Below are positions 53,796 to 64,000 of a stretch of 64,000 bases of DNA, one piece after another; positions within the stretch are counted from its first letter, which is position 1, and each line of letters opens with the position of its first letter. The DNA is from Fulvia fulva (lineage: Eukaryota > Ascomycota > Dothideomycetes > Mycosphaerellales > Mycosphaerellaceae), in contig NC_063021.1 in the NCBI RefSeq assembly GCF_020509005.1, positions 1 to 64,000 on the forward strand. The letters run 5' to 3'. The position numbers and the translations under genes are program-made. The notes under the pieces were generated by a model, which was not told where the DNA came from, ran no database searches, and saw nothing but the letters and a program-made list of their open reading frames with translations.

Positions 53796-55533
53796 CCTCG
53801 AGCTTTTTGTGACACACTGATCTCACATGCGGTACAGTGAAGACGTAGCAGATGTTCGATCTCGCCTGCCAAGTCTTGTGTCTCTTCATGTTCAGCGTGA
53901 GGAAATCTGTGTCAACATCTTGCTGTGGTGAAGACTGCGAGCATTAGACCGATCTTCATCTTACCACCAAGACATCATTGCCTCATATTGGCTCCTACCC
54001 ACGGTATGTCATAAACCCATGTGATCAGTCTTGGTTTGTACTCGTCCATATTCACTTACACGGATTACACAGTCTTTTCGGTGATCTAGCTCAGTGGTCA
54101 GAGCGCATACTATCCAAGCACCACTGTACAGGGTTCGTGCCACGCCTGACCCGTGCACAGCAGCTGAAATGTTGTGAGAGGTAGATGCAGCCAGCAGCAG
54201 GTGTTCAGTTCCAGTCTAGAGTTGATTGTATCTTTTGCTTCTGCGACGTCGTTCGGTTGTGCACTGTCTGGAGATTAGAACGACCACGGCTGCTCCAGAA
54301 GACATGTGAGCATGTAGCAGCGTCCTGTGACGAGCGGTTCAGGTAGAACACGTTCGGTTAGCTCACGCGACGTCTCCCCAGCATTGAACAGACGCAATCA
54401 CCTGCTCCTTAGCTGGAACTTCACGGTTTCCAAATTCCTGATCCTCCTCCCCCATACCCTGCTAATTCCAGCCGGCCGTGCCATCGATCGATCCACCTTC
54501 ACGCATAGATCCAATGCGTCGATATACCTCCCTGTCACATGATATGCGCTCGAGGAGAATATGGAGCAACACATACATGCCCGAGGAATAAAAGGTGTCA
54601 GAGTCGCCCGCGGCTGGCATCAAGCAGTGGCTGTGCTCTGTGCTATCCTGGAGTATGTTATCTCGGTTACTGTCTGACGATCGTCGTGAGCTGATTCGAC
54701 GCCTGGAAAACCTGTAGGAAAGAGCTCCGGACCATCTAATCGACAGCGCTCCCAGAACACTTCCCGGCGGATAAAGTGCACGTCGCAGCGCGCAAGCAAC
54801 CTCTCTTGAAACACTCAGGCCCGGCGGTGCAATGGCGCTCTGGCTATGTTGCGATACCAATATACAGTGTCGATTAGCTCTCATCGCTGTAAATGCGTGT
54901 CTTGGTCACCGCCTGGGGAGTCGACATAGACACATTTTAGGTCGATACCTTTGTGGTCCGAGAAGAGACCTTGTCCACTGGGCTTGGATTCTGCTGTGAA
55001 GATGTTGCAACAACCGTTTGAATGCCTGGTTCATTTAGTCAGCCTCGAGAGTCCAGTCGTCTCTGTTGATAATCTTGTCGATACAACGGCTGTCGATCCG
55101 GATGCATCATTTGTCTGTCAAACTGGTTGCACCGCGTTGCGTCACACTCTGCTCAATGTCATGTCCGAAGCAATGTATCGCCAGCCCTACACTTCATGCT
55201 ACACTAGCTGGTGGGGGGGTGACGAAGCGCTTCGCAGGACGCAGAAGTGAGTGTCAACATGTGAAGAAAGCTGCTTCCCAGCAAAGCCGAACAGCAGAAG
55301 CCGGCTCCAGCCGACCGCTGCCGACGTCACCACGCATCACAACAATGCAGCCGCGTGACTGCTATCTCGTGCACCACTAGAATCCTTCCAGGCTCCCACG
55401 CTCCACCCACACCTCGCAACCACCACCACCACAGCTCAGCCCATCTTTCCCACCTCGCTTCACTTCTCCTCCTCATCACCCAGCACACCAACCCAACCAA
55501 CTACCAAACCCGACCACGAAACACTCACCAACC
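53796..55533. other. Intergenic region with tRNA-like fragment
   Basis: About 1.7 kb without protein genes. Apart from the tRNA-like stretch at 54080, only short, unsupported frames occur. The last 150 bp are C/A-rich and probably the leader of the following small membrane protein. Confidence 0.45.
54080..54150 (+). pseudogene. tRNA-like fragment
   Basis: The sequence GGTGATCTAGCTCAGTGGTC has a good A-box, and GCTC...GAGC can form a D-stem. A B-box-like GGGTTCGTGCC follows 30 nt later. The anticodon stem, T-stem and acceptor stem do not pair, so this is a degenerate tRNA or tRNA-derived relic and not a working gene. Confidence 0.35.
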
Positions 55534-55919
55534 ATGCTCTCCCTCCTCCTCCAACTCTGCCTCGCGGCCCTGGCCTTCGCCGCCCCAACCGCCAACGAGA
55601 TCCACGCCACAAGCTCCAACGCATGGCAATACGGCACAGGCGGCGGAGTTCTAGGCTTCATCGTGCTGATCATCGATGTCCTCGTATGGAGTACGTCCCT
55701 CCCCTCCACCCCTCCCCCACCATCACAACACCCACCCACTAACCCCCACCTCCCTCAACAGTGGAAGTCCTCAAATCCAACCGCCCACCCCTCCCCAAGA
55801 TCGGCTGGTCGCTCCTCGTCTTCCTCTTCCCGATCGGCGGTGCAATCATCTACTGGCTCTTCGCGAACCGCGCCGCCCACAACCAAGGTGCCGGGTACGA
55901 GCCTATTGGTGGTGCTTAG
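55534..55919 (+). CDS. Small PLDc_N-type membrane protein
   Basis: Two exons (55534-55690 and 55762-55919) flank a 71-nt intron and encode 104 residues. A signal peptide (LSLLLQLCLAALAFAAPTA) is followed by a first helix (GGVLGFIVLIIDVLVW), the connecting loop MEVLKSNRPPLPKIGW and a second helix (SLLVFLFPIGGAIIYWLFA). The helix-loop-helix matches the phospholipase D-nuclease N-terminal (PLDc_N) domain found alone in many small fungal membrane proteins. The function is unknown. It is intact. Confidence 0.85.
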
Positions 55920-56627
55920 GAGGAGTCTACTATTGCGGAGGGGACTGTTAGGTGGCATAAGCCTGGCACGTGGAAGGTGAAGTGGGAGTGGGTGATTCCG
56001 GAGAGGGATGTGTTTCATTCCACCAGGCAGGTGTGCTGAGTGTTTGTTGTTGGTAATGGCTGGGTCGACAGCAGACCTGCGGAGTATGATTCGGCGTGCT
56101 GAGGATGCGGGATAGCTTGCTTATTGGTCATGCTTTGTGACTAAAATGAGATGATGAGAGTGTTAGGCTCATGGGGAGCTTTTTGGAAGCGATGAATTGG
56201 ACTGTCTCGAAGCGAGTAGGCCATGGCTTACGAGGCAATGAATAGACGACAGACTATCGATTACAGTAATGAACAGTGTCTTTTATGATCAGCAACCCCC
56301 ACTACCATCATTCACGTCTGTGCCAGACCTCTTCGACATATTGCCTGTGCTCGTGTCACCGCATGATGTGGTCACGTCTCATGACTTCAAGCTGATCGAC
56401 CTTGCTATTCACGCATGTCCCTTCCATGAGTCTCGTGTTGTGTCCACTAAGCGTGATCCTGGGCATCTTGAGAGCGTAGGAGGCCGTTGGCACCTCATTC
56501 CTGCTACCCTGCATGCGTATCACGCAGTCAGTGCTGTATACCAACGATGTATTAGTGGCGTATGTGTATGTATACCTTGGTGAAGTAGCCTGGGCAAGAT
56601 ATGCGTTTGGAGGCCCAGCAGGTCTGT
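55920..56627. other. Convergent spacer, no gene seen
   Basis: About 700 bp between the 3' ends of two genes. Only short frames without features are present. Confidence 0.45.
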
Positions 56628-57647
56628 TCAAGCAGAGTTCCGTCTTTCCAGCTCTTTACCAGAAGCAATCGAGAACGGGCCATCGGACTTTGCCGGGCGC
56701 TTGCTTGTGTTTCCAGCTTCGTCATCGCTCTCACGTTTGCGCTTCAAGTCGGGTGAATCTTTTGTCTCCGTCGCTGCCTCGTCCGCAGTCTCGGGTTGTA
56801 TGTAGTTAGCGCTGACAGCAAGATGATTGGCGAATGGCGGAGATAGACTAATCTGACGACGCAGTCTCATGTGCTCACGATTAACGTCTCGCAAGAACTC
56901 GGAATTGATTGCGTGCGGTAGCTTGTCTTCGTCGAACCAGGTCTCGCTGCCGAGCCAGGCGTAGATGTCTCGAAGCAGTTTGCGGAGCTTGGAGTCGGTC
57001 GGGGTGTTGTCGTAGATGAGGTTCGTGAGTGTGAGATCGAAGAGACTGGTAGTTCGCAAGACTCGAGTGATGTCGCGAATTACGGCATTCTTGAATCGGA
57101 CGTCCAACATCCTCTCACCAAAGATGTAGGCGTTGATCAGGAGCTTGTAGTCAGTAGAGCCTGCTTGGGTGTACACCTTTCGGTCGTAGAGCCAATCCTG
57201 GTAGAGTTGGAACACTGCTGGTTCGTCATTGGGCAGTGCGATGATGCGGTCTTTCGCTTCTTTGAAGTCTTTGCTCCATGCAGTGCGCACGAAAGTCGAG
57301 TTCTCCGCTACGAGGCTTTCGTGAATTGCGAAGTCCCGTGGTGCATCAGCTCCAACTTTGAAGAGGACAATACTGCTGCCCAATGCCGACCGTTCGCGAG
57401 CAGCGTCGCCTTGATCCTCTGAGGCTGCTGGTCTCGGAAGTGGAATACCGTTTAGTTGCGCGACAGCCAGGTGACCCGCGTGACGGGTGCCCTGTTGGGT
57501 GTCGATAAGGCGCAACTCTTCGAAAGAGAACTTCGAGTAAGCGTCTTGGGCGGTAATGCTCTGGTGGTGTTGGACTTCTGCGCAGTGACTCTGGCGCTCA
57601 ATGAGCGCCAAAAAGGCGCCATCGGTCGGCGGCGGCTGAGCTGCCAT
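56628..57647 (-). CDS. BTB/POZ-domain protein
   Basis: An intact, intronless frame of 339 residues. The BTB fold lies at about residues 90-200: IVLFKVGADAPRDFAIHESLV, STFVRTAWSKDFKEA, DRIIALPNDEPAVFQLYQDWLY, LLINAYIFGERML. Helices follow (LRKLLRDIYAWLG). The C-terminus is basic with a probable nuclear signal (LKRKRESDDEAGNTSKRPAK). Fungal BTB proteins of this kind form large lineage-specific families, and some act as Cullin-3 adaptors; no substrate domain is present here, so the role is open. Confidence 0.82.
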   Translation of the reverse strand: MAAQPPPTDGAFLALIERQSHCAEVQHHQSITAQDAYSKFSFEELRLIDTQQGTRHAGHLAVAQLNGIPLPRPAASEDQGDAARERSALGSSIVLFKVGADAPRDFAIHESLVAENSTFVRTAWSKDFKEAKDRIIALPNDEPAVFQLYQDWLYDRKVYTQAGSTDYKLLINAYIFGERMLDVRFKNAVIRDITRVLRTTSLFDLTLTNLIYDNTPTDSKLRKLLRDIYAWLGSETWFDEDKLPHAINSEFLRDVNREHMRLRRQISLSPPFANHLAVSANYIQPETADEAATETKDSPDLKRKRESDDEAGNTSKRPAKSDGPFSIASGKELERRNSA

Positions 57648-58008
57648 TGTCAGTGAAGCTCCGCGCTCTGGCGGCGGCTCTCTTCCAAGTGAGCACTAAG
57701 ATACGTTAAGGTGGTCTTCAGTGGTTGCGAAAGTGCTGAGCTGACAGAGCGTGATGGAAAATCAGGACTTGTATACTTGCGCCGCTCAAGGGTGATGTCG
57801 CATGTCAGACGGGATGTCGGTGTCTGCAATGTCTGTGTGAAGTTCGATGATGTTTGTTCTCGAGGAAGAACATGGATTGTGTTGACGACGAAATCGCGCT
57901 TCAAGATCCCTGTCAACACGCCTGGGCCGGCCTGGCCCAAGTTCCTTACACGAGCCAGCACCTCAACTTCAACATCCTGCTTCATCCATTCACTTCCCAT
58001 CCCACGAC
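57648..58008. promoter_or_regulatory. Divergent promoter region between BTB and SDR genes
   Basis: The 361 bp between two divergent start codons should contain both promoters. No recognised factor-binding motif is seen. Confidence 0.35.
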
Positions 58009-59144
58009 ATGACGAACCACGTAACAAGCGGTGCCGGTAAGTGTTGGTACGAACACTTAACAATCGACATCCTCGCCAGCGTCCTCTCGAACAGCATCTT
58101 CCACCCCTTTGTCGCCTGGATCATCCCGCTCTGCCTCCGCTCTCTCCAAGCGCCGTACGATAGCAACGAGTTCATCGCATCATGCATATATGCCTCCTTC
58201 ATCACATTCGTGTGGATGCTGAGCATCATCAACAAACGCGTAGCATATGGCTTGCCGCGCGAGATGGACTGGAATGAAGAGGTCGTGGCCATAACAGGCG
58301 GAGCCGGTGGACTGGGCAAGATTCTGGCTGAGATGTATGGCATGAGAGGTGCTAGTGTTGCGATACTGGATGTTGCCGTTCCAGAGAAAGAGAGTGAAGG
58401 AATGGCAGGAGTACAGTACTACCCATGTGACGTGGGAGATCATGCAGCGGTGGAGAAAGCCATGGAGCAGATAGAGAAAGATGTAGGCACATACTGCAAA
58501 CAATACCCGTATATCACCTCGCTGATACCTGTTCTCAGCTGGGCCCACCCACCATCCTCATCAACAACGCCGGCATGGTAAGCGGCAAACCTCTCCTGGA
58601 ACTAACAGCCCAAGAACTCCAACGCAACTTCAACGTGAACCTCATCTCCCACTTCCACACAATCCGCGCCTTCCTCCCCGGCATGCTCACCTCCGAAACA
58701 GGCGGCACGATCGTCACAGTCGCATCCGTCCTCGGCAAAATAGCAGCGAGCCACCTCGCCGACTACTGCGCAGCGAAAGCAGGCCTCATCGCCATGCACG
58801 CCTCGCTTCGAGCAGAACTTGCTTCCCCGACCGCACCAGAGGGAGCCGAGTATATACGAACTATCCTTGTGACGCCAGGCCAGCTAGCGACGCCATTATT
58901 CGGACAGCTCGAGACACCTTCGACGTTCTTCGGACCGGTTGTGGAACCGGTGGAGTTGGCGAGGGCGATTGTTAAGATGGTTGATGCTGGGGAGAGTGGA
59001 GAGATCAGTATGCCATTGTATGCGAGGTGGATCGAGTGGACGAAGGTGCTGCCTGTGGGGATGGATAAGGTGGTGCGGTGGATGAGTGGGATGGATCGGG
59101 CGATGGAGGGGGTTCATGTGAGGAGGAAGGGGGCAGAGAAATGA
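58009..59144 (+). CDS. Membrane-anchored short-chain dehydrogenase/reductase
   Basis: Two exons (58009-58482, 58539-59144) join in phase across a 56-nt intron into 359 residues. Two hydrophobic stretches near the N-terminus (SNSIFHPFVAWIIPLCL, FIASCIYASFITFVWML) suggest ER-membrane or lipid-droplet anchoring. The SDR motifs are complete: TGGAGGLG cofactor loop, CDVGD, NNAG, active-site VASVLG (Ser) and YCAAK (Tyr-x-x-x-Lys). The order and anchor resemble the RDH10/17-beta-HSD11 group that acts on retinoids, steroids or fatty alcohols; in fungi the substrate is unknown. It is intact. Confidence 0.88.
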
Positions 59145-59299
59145 GCAGTCGAGGACGGCAGAAACTCGTTGTGATCAAGGAGCAAATAGGGTTTCTCGTC
59201 CACGGTCCCTATATCCAAGCGCTTTCATCCTCCTAAGATGCTGGAAAAGTCATCCAGTACCAGCAAGCCCCACAGTACCGCGGAACATCATCAGCACCA

Positions 59300-59929
59300 G
59301 TATCAACAACACCAACACGCCTTCCAACACCACCACCCCATCCCACCTACTCTCCCTCCCCACCGGGCTCCGCAACCAAACCTACGGGTACACCCTCCAC
59401 ATCCCTCCCCGCCACAACAAACCCAGCATACCACTCTCCACCCACTACAAATGATACTGAATCGAAGCCGCCCACCACCTCAAGAAATCCACAACGAGGC
59501 ATGCGCCATCTTCTTCAAAGTCAAAACCTTCCACTTCGACACGGCAAGCGTTCGCAGCAGCTGGTCGGGAGACGTATTGAGCAAACACACGAAGTATCGT
59601 CGTCAATGCCGATGACACGACACGATGTGGGCTCTGATTGGCCGGGGGGGGATGTTGAGAAGGGTAACGAGCTCCTTCTGGCGTTGTCTAGGCTGGGGTC
59701 GCTGGTGGGGTTCAGTGATCTTGATATCGTTAGCTCTGGTTTCCAGGTCGAGGATCTCGACTTGCTTCGCGCTTTGGGAGGGCTGAGGGGGTTGAAATAT
59801 TTTGAGATCTGGGTGATTTGGACTTTCCATGCGGACTGGTCAGATGGTATCGGCATAGGTGGTGAAAGTCTGCGGCGGAAGGTGGAAGAGCTGGAGGTGA
59901 AGTTGTATGGAGTCGTGGTGAAGACGTAG
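59300..59929 (+). pseudogene. 2EXR/F-box-like protein, broken
   Basis: Family blocks occur in order but in different frames: LPTGLRNQTYGYTL (about 59350-59395), EIHNEACAIFFKVKTFHF (about 59486-59540) and a Leu-rich C-terminal part, GNELLLALSRLGSLVGFSDL to KLYGVVVKT (to 59929). Intervening stops prevent one continuous frame, and I see no splice sites that would reconnect them. It is related to the intact 2EXR-like gene at 46376 only at family level. Confidence 0.6.
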
Positions 59930-60401
59930 GGATGGTAGGGTCATTGGGGCGACTTGCTAGAGAGTTAGTAGTAGCATGCTGTCATGTTTTGGGAATTTGA
60001 TAAGTTGATCGGTGTGGCTGCGTCTGTGGAAGGCTCGAAGACCTGAACAGCATGGAACGCCAGCCAGTGCCACCTCGGGCTTTTGTGTCGAGCGCGGCGG
60101 GAACACTCGGTACTTCCAATATCAGGAGATCGTTGTTGGCGTTGTGCGCTTCACGCGATGTCTATGCTCCACGCATCGAGCTAGCAAGCTAGCGGGTTCA
60201 AGCGATGGCGTCTGTAGCGAAGACAGCCACGCGCTCGGCGGCGATGAGGCAGTGGAGGAGTTGGTGACGAGGATCCGCATTGAATTGGTATGTCGAGCGC
60301 CATGATCAGAGACGGTACGATGGGTAGATGAAGAGGACGAAGTAGGGAACCTGAGCAACTCAGTGACCGATCTCATAACTTCTTGGAGAGCAGATCCCCA
60401 A

Positions 60402-60480
60402 GAAATGATACTCAATCGAAGCTTATCGTTTACTCGGGACACATCGACAACTCCGTTGCAAGGCGCGCGCCATCTTCTTC
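60402..60480 (+). pseudogene. Second copy of a 2EXR-like segment
   Basis: The segment AATGATACTCAATCGAAGC...GCGCGCCATCTTCTTC repeats part of the pseudogene at 59448-59517 (AATGATACTGAATCGAAGC...GCATGCGCCATCTTCTTC). It ends soon in stops. This is the relic of a tandem paralogue. Confidence 0.5.
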
Positions 60481-60813
60481 TTCTCCTTCTACTCTCAGAC
60501 TGTTGCTAGGAGGTAGGTGACAAGCATTCGCAGCAGCCGGTTGAAGATCCCATTGACAGGGCGTCCGGCGAAGCACCATTGACAAACCTCCGCATTGCAT
60601 GCCAACTGCACTCGAAGGAGCCATAAGACCCGCCATGCAATGCGCTGTGTGACCTGACACGGCCCGCTAGGCGGCTGTAACGTCAGCTGGACCACGGAGA
60701 AGTAGATAGTTGCAACGGCGCTACACCACAGCTCCAATAAAAGAACAACAGCAACATCATAATAATGTGTTATTGCCGACATCTTATACTCCACATTGCC
60801 CCTCACAAGCACA
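60481..60813. other. Spacer downstream of urease
   Basis: About 330 bp, no gene seen. It should hold the urease terminator (the urease stop is at 60814-60816). Confidence 0.4.
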
Positions 60814-63698
60814 TCAGAAGACAAAATACCCCTGACTCAACGGCAACGTCTCCGCCGGCTCCGCCGTACAAATCTTTCCATCAGCCTCGACAGTCTGCAA
60901 CACACACTAGTCAGCCTCCCATCTACGCGACCTCAAAGCTATCGTGACACTCACATATCTCTCCGCATCAACCTTCATCCTCGGCATCAAGTCATTGAAC
61001 TTCATATCCCCCTTCCCAATCGTTCTACACCCCTTGACCGCCTCAACCCTACTCTTCAATCCATACTCCTTCCTAACTTTGCCCAAGCTCGCCTGGCTGA
61101 CCCACGTTACGGTCGTGCAGGGGTTGAGGGCGCCGAACATTGGTCTGGTATGTCAGTGTCAGCAATCATCAGCGGCAGGAGTAGAAGGGAGGAAGTGGAC
61201 ATACCTCATAAACACCGGCTCCACCGTCGGAATACTAGCATTCGGATCCCCCATCTGCGACCAAGAAATCATCCCCCCCTTGACGACTTGGGCCGGTTTC
61301 GCGCCGAAGTTGGCAGGATCCCACAGCACGAGATCTGCGAGTTTGCCCACTTCGACAGAGCCGATGAGGTGGCCCATACCCTGCGCGATGGCAGGGTTGA
61401 TGGTGTACTTACTAACATACCTCTTGACGCGAAAATTATCAGCATCCGTGCCTTCATCTTCAGGGAGGAAACCTCGTTGAACCTGGACGCACACACACAG
61501 TCAGCAACAGAACCCGCTTTCAACAAGAACAACCACAACACCATTGCCCTCGTCTGCATCTGCATCTGCATCTGAACCCAGCAACAGCAACAGCAAACAT
61601 ACCTTATTCTTATGCGCCGTATTCCACGTCCTCCCCACAACCTCCCCACACCTCCCCATAGCCTGAGAATCACTACTCATCATCGAAATCGCGCCCAAAT
61701 CATGCAACACATCCTCAGCCGCAATCGTCTCCGCCCGAATCCTGCTCTCCGCAAACGCCACATCCTCTGGAATATTCCGACTCAAATGGTGACACACCAT
61801 TAACATATCCAAATGCTCATCGAGCGTGTTGGCCGTATACGGCCTCGTCGGGTTGGTAGACGACGGTAAGACGTTGGGGTGTTCCACCACGCTGATGATG
61901 TCCGGGGCGTGGCCGCCGCCGGCGCCTTCGGTGTGGTAGGTGTGGATTGTGCGGTGCTTGAAGGCTGCGACGGTGGTTTCGACGAAGCCGGATTCGTTGA
62001 GCGTGTCGGTGTGGATGAGGCATTGGATGTCGAAGTCGTCGCAGACGCTTAGACAGGAATCGATGGCTTTGGGCGTGGAGCCCCAGTCTTCGTGGAGTTT
62101 GAGGCCGCAGACTCCTGCTTCGACTTGGTCGCGGAGGGGGATGGGGGAGGCGTCGTTGCCTTTGCCGGTTATGCCGATGTTGATGGGGAGGGAGTCGCAG
62201 GCTTGGAGCATTTGTTTGATCATGGTGGTGCTGGGGGTGCAGGTTGTTGCATTACTACTCGTGCTGGGACCTGTGCCGCCGCCGAGGAAGGTGGTGATGC
62301 CGGAGGCGATGGCTTCGTAGGCTTGCTGTGGGCAGATGAGGTGGATGTGACTATCAAACCCACCAGCTGTGATGATCTTATGCTCACCGGCAATAACATC
62401 CGTCGCTGCACCAATTACGAGAGCAGGGTCTACGCCTTGCATCACATCTGGGTTGCCTGCTTTGCCGATTCCAACGATAAGACCATTCTTGATGCCAATG
62501 TCTGCTTTGTAGATCCCCGTCCAGTCGACAATAAGGGCGTTGGTTATGACAGTGTCTAGACATTCCGCGTCGCGGCGACCACTGGCTTGACCCATACCAT
62601 CACGGATAGTCTTGCCTCCGCCGAAGGAGCATTCGTCGCCGTAGACAGTCATGTCGCGCTCGACCTTGATCCAGAGGTCTGTCGGTCCAAGACGGATGCG
62701 ATCACCAGTTGTGGGTCCAAACATGGCAATGTAGTCTTCTCGCGGCATCGAGTACGGGTCCAGAATCTGATCAGCGTCTGGCTGCTCAACATTCAAAAAC
62801 CCACCCTCTCGCAACCTATGCATGATACCCGCATCCTCTTCGCCAGACACACCTTCCAAATCCTTAACATCCCCCGGAGCAACATCATTCCCACCCGCAA
62901 TAATCCGATTCCCCGAAATCTCCACCAGCGTCACAGTCTTCATATCCCCCGGCTCAAACCGAATCGACGTACCCGCAGGAATATCCAACCGCATGCCCTT
63001 GGCCCTCAACCGATCAAACTCCAGCTTCGGATTCGTCTCAATGAAATGGTAATGACTTCCCACCTGAATCGGGCGATCTCCTTTACTCGTTACCTTCATC
63101 CTGATCCTTCTCCTCCCAACATTAAGATGAATCCTACTCGCAGTCCCCTTCACCGCAACCACCGCCCCGGGCATCTTTCCCCCCTTCCACGCCTCCAACC
63201 CCTCAACCGGCGGCCACGGAAACTTCCCCAGCCCAGGGATCGGCAGGAAACTCCCATACAACGCCCTCTCCAAATTCCCATCATCCGTCGCGATAGGGTT
63301 ATGAATTGTCACTAGATATGTCCCATTCCTGAACGTGCCCTCCACCATCATCTCCATCAAGGTATGTGGAACGCTGGGCAGGACATGCCTGCGCCCCAAC
63401 AGCGTTGTACCGATGGACATGAGGTCTGCCACGGTGTATTCGCCATCTCTTATCAACTCGTGTAGGACGCTCGCGATGAGGCCCAGTGCTTCGGTATGGT
63501 TGAGTCGTACGCCGCGAGCCAGGCGTCGTTGTGCGAGGGTGCCGATTTGGGATATGAGGAGCTTATCTATCTGTGTTGCGATCTCTTATCAGCAGCGCAA
63601 CATCGCTGTCAGTCCCCGCCAGACTCGGTCGAAGACAGTCGCAAGCAGTGTAGACGCATATTAACGTTACAACATACCTCCTTCGGTGCCAACTGCAT
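60814..63698 (-). CDS. URE1: Urease (single-chain, nickel-dependent)
   Basis: Five exons (63698-63678, 63570-61603, 61482-61205, 61144-60955, 60894-60814) join in phase into 845 residues, the normal length for fungal and plant ureases. Exon 1 encodes only MQLAPKE. The gamma, beta and alpha parts are fused in order: [18 protein letters not shown], then [15 protein letters not shown], then [16 protein letters not shown]. Active-site elements are intact: [12 protein letters not shown] (nickel His pair), LKLHEDWG (carbamylated Lys), [23 protein letters not shown], the flap VCHHL and [10 protein letters not shown]. The enzyme hydrolyses urea to ammonia and carbamate in the cytosol and needs accessory proteins that are not in this window. 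Fungal ureases also alkalinise the host environment. Intron 2 (120 nt) holds TGCATC-type hexamer repeats. Confidence 0.96.
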
Positions 63699-64000
63699 GT
63701 TTACGGATCTGTTACCTAGGAATGCCTGGCATAGAAACTGTGACTAAGAGTAAACAGTACTAGAAAGCTGAATGGCATGTAGGACCGAGTCAAGCTTTCG
63801 AGCTGACTGAAATTGGTGCGAGATCGGCTTGGGGAGCTTTGGTGGGGAACCTGGCAGCTGGAAGAGCCATCGCGTGGGCCTAGATTGTGTCGGATCTGGC
63901 CGATTGGGAGTGTGGTTGGATATTGTGATTGCGATTGCAGATGTTCGCAGATACTCGAAGCATGAAGGCAGCCTTTCGTTGCTCCCGTTGAGGTTGGTTT
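63699..64000. promoter_or_regulatory. Upstream region of urease
   Basis: The last 302 bp presumably hold the urease promoter and 5' leader. I see no GATA cluster (nitrogen regulation) clear enough to name. The window ends here. Confidence 0.35.

Noticed and set aside
1..64000. CRISPR arrays, bacterial operons, riboswitches or insertion sequences
   Set aside because: The window is a fungal nuclear chromosome; no regularly spaced repeats or transposase frames are seen.

Overview
This window is one end of a chromosome from a filamentous ascomycete (Pezizomycotina). It opens with about seven CCCTAA telomere repeats. The genes carry many short introns (about 47-120 nt) with GTAAGT-like donors, CTGAC/CTAAC branch sites and CAG/TAG acceptors. 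The gene content (DMC1, HET-domain proteins, 2EXR-like proteins, a secreted TNT-type NADase, a fungal urease) fits Pezizomycotina. A Dothideomycete is my best guess, but that is inference.

Layout. Bases 1-41 are telomere. Bases 42 to about 640 are TA/CG-rich DNA almost free of CA and TG, with a 93-bp repeat whose copies differ only by transitions, a RIP-like signature. Apparently intact nuclear genes begin 0.86 kb from the telomere: an AT-hook protein and, divergently, a Yen1/GEN1 Holliday-junction resolvase sharing a promoter with an MCB-like box. Next come a secreted intradiol dioxygenase broken by one base in a G7 run (8.4-9.7 kb), an alpha/beta hydrolase (12.2-13.3 kb) and a secreted TNT-domain NADase (13.9-14.7 kb). 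From 15.0 to 21.3 kb lie tandem protein-kinase paralogues; two kinase domains join through two short introns into one predicted 1414-residue protein. RRP7 follows.

Bases 23-33 kb are the most decayed part: a serine carboxypeptidase pseudogene, a HET-domain group (one intact, one pseudogene, one short relic), a small membrane protein, a DUF2306-type membrane protein and a small single-pass protein, the last two each with a one-base frame problem. A small secreted cysteine-containing protein and a possible GPI-anchored protein follow.

From 35 to 47.5 kb are conserved genes: DMC1 (seven exons), a seven-knuckle GIS2/CNBP protein, a large membrane glycoprotein, UAP1 (UDP-GlcNAc pyrophosphorylase, chitin and glycan precursor supply) and a 2EXR-like protein. 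From 48 to 50.6 kb are broken metabolic genes: a medium-chain dehydrogenase fragment and a tannase/feruloyl-esterase pseudogene. The right part holds a class-C beta-lactamase-like serine hydrolase, a hypothetical protein, a PLDc_N-type two-pass membrane protein, a BTB protein, a membrane-anchored SDR, 2EXR-like pseudogene pieces and a complete five-exon urease.

Overall, conserved genes are interleaved with decaying accessory genes right up to the telomere. Five loci show single-base frame breaks in short homopolymers; these could be real decay or assembly indels and should be checked against reads. Several gene models (yen1 start, fused kinase, DMC1, GIS2, UAP1, urease, beta-lactamase, SDR) were rebuilt here by hand from splice sites and phase agreement.
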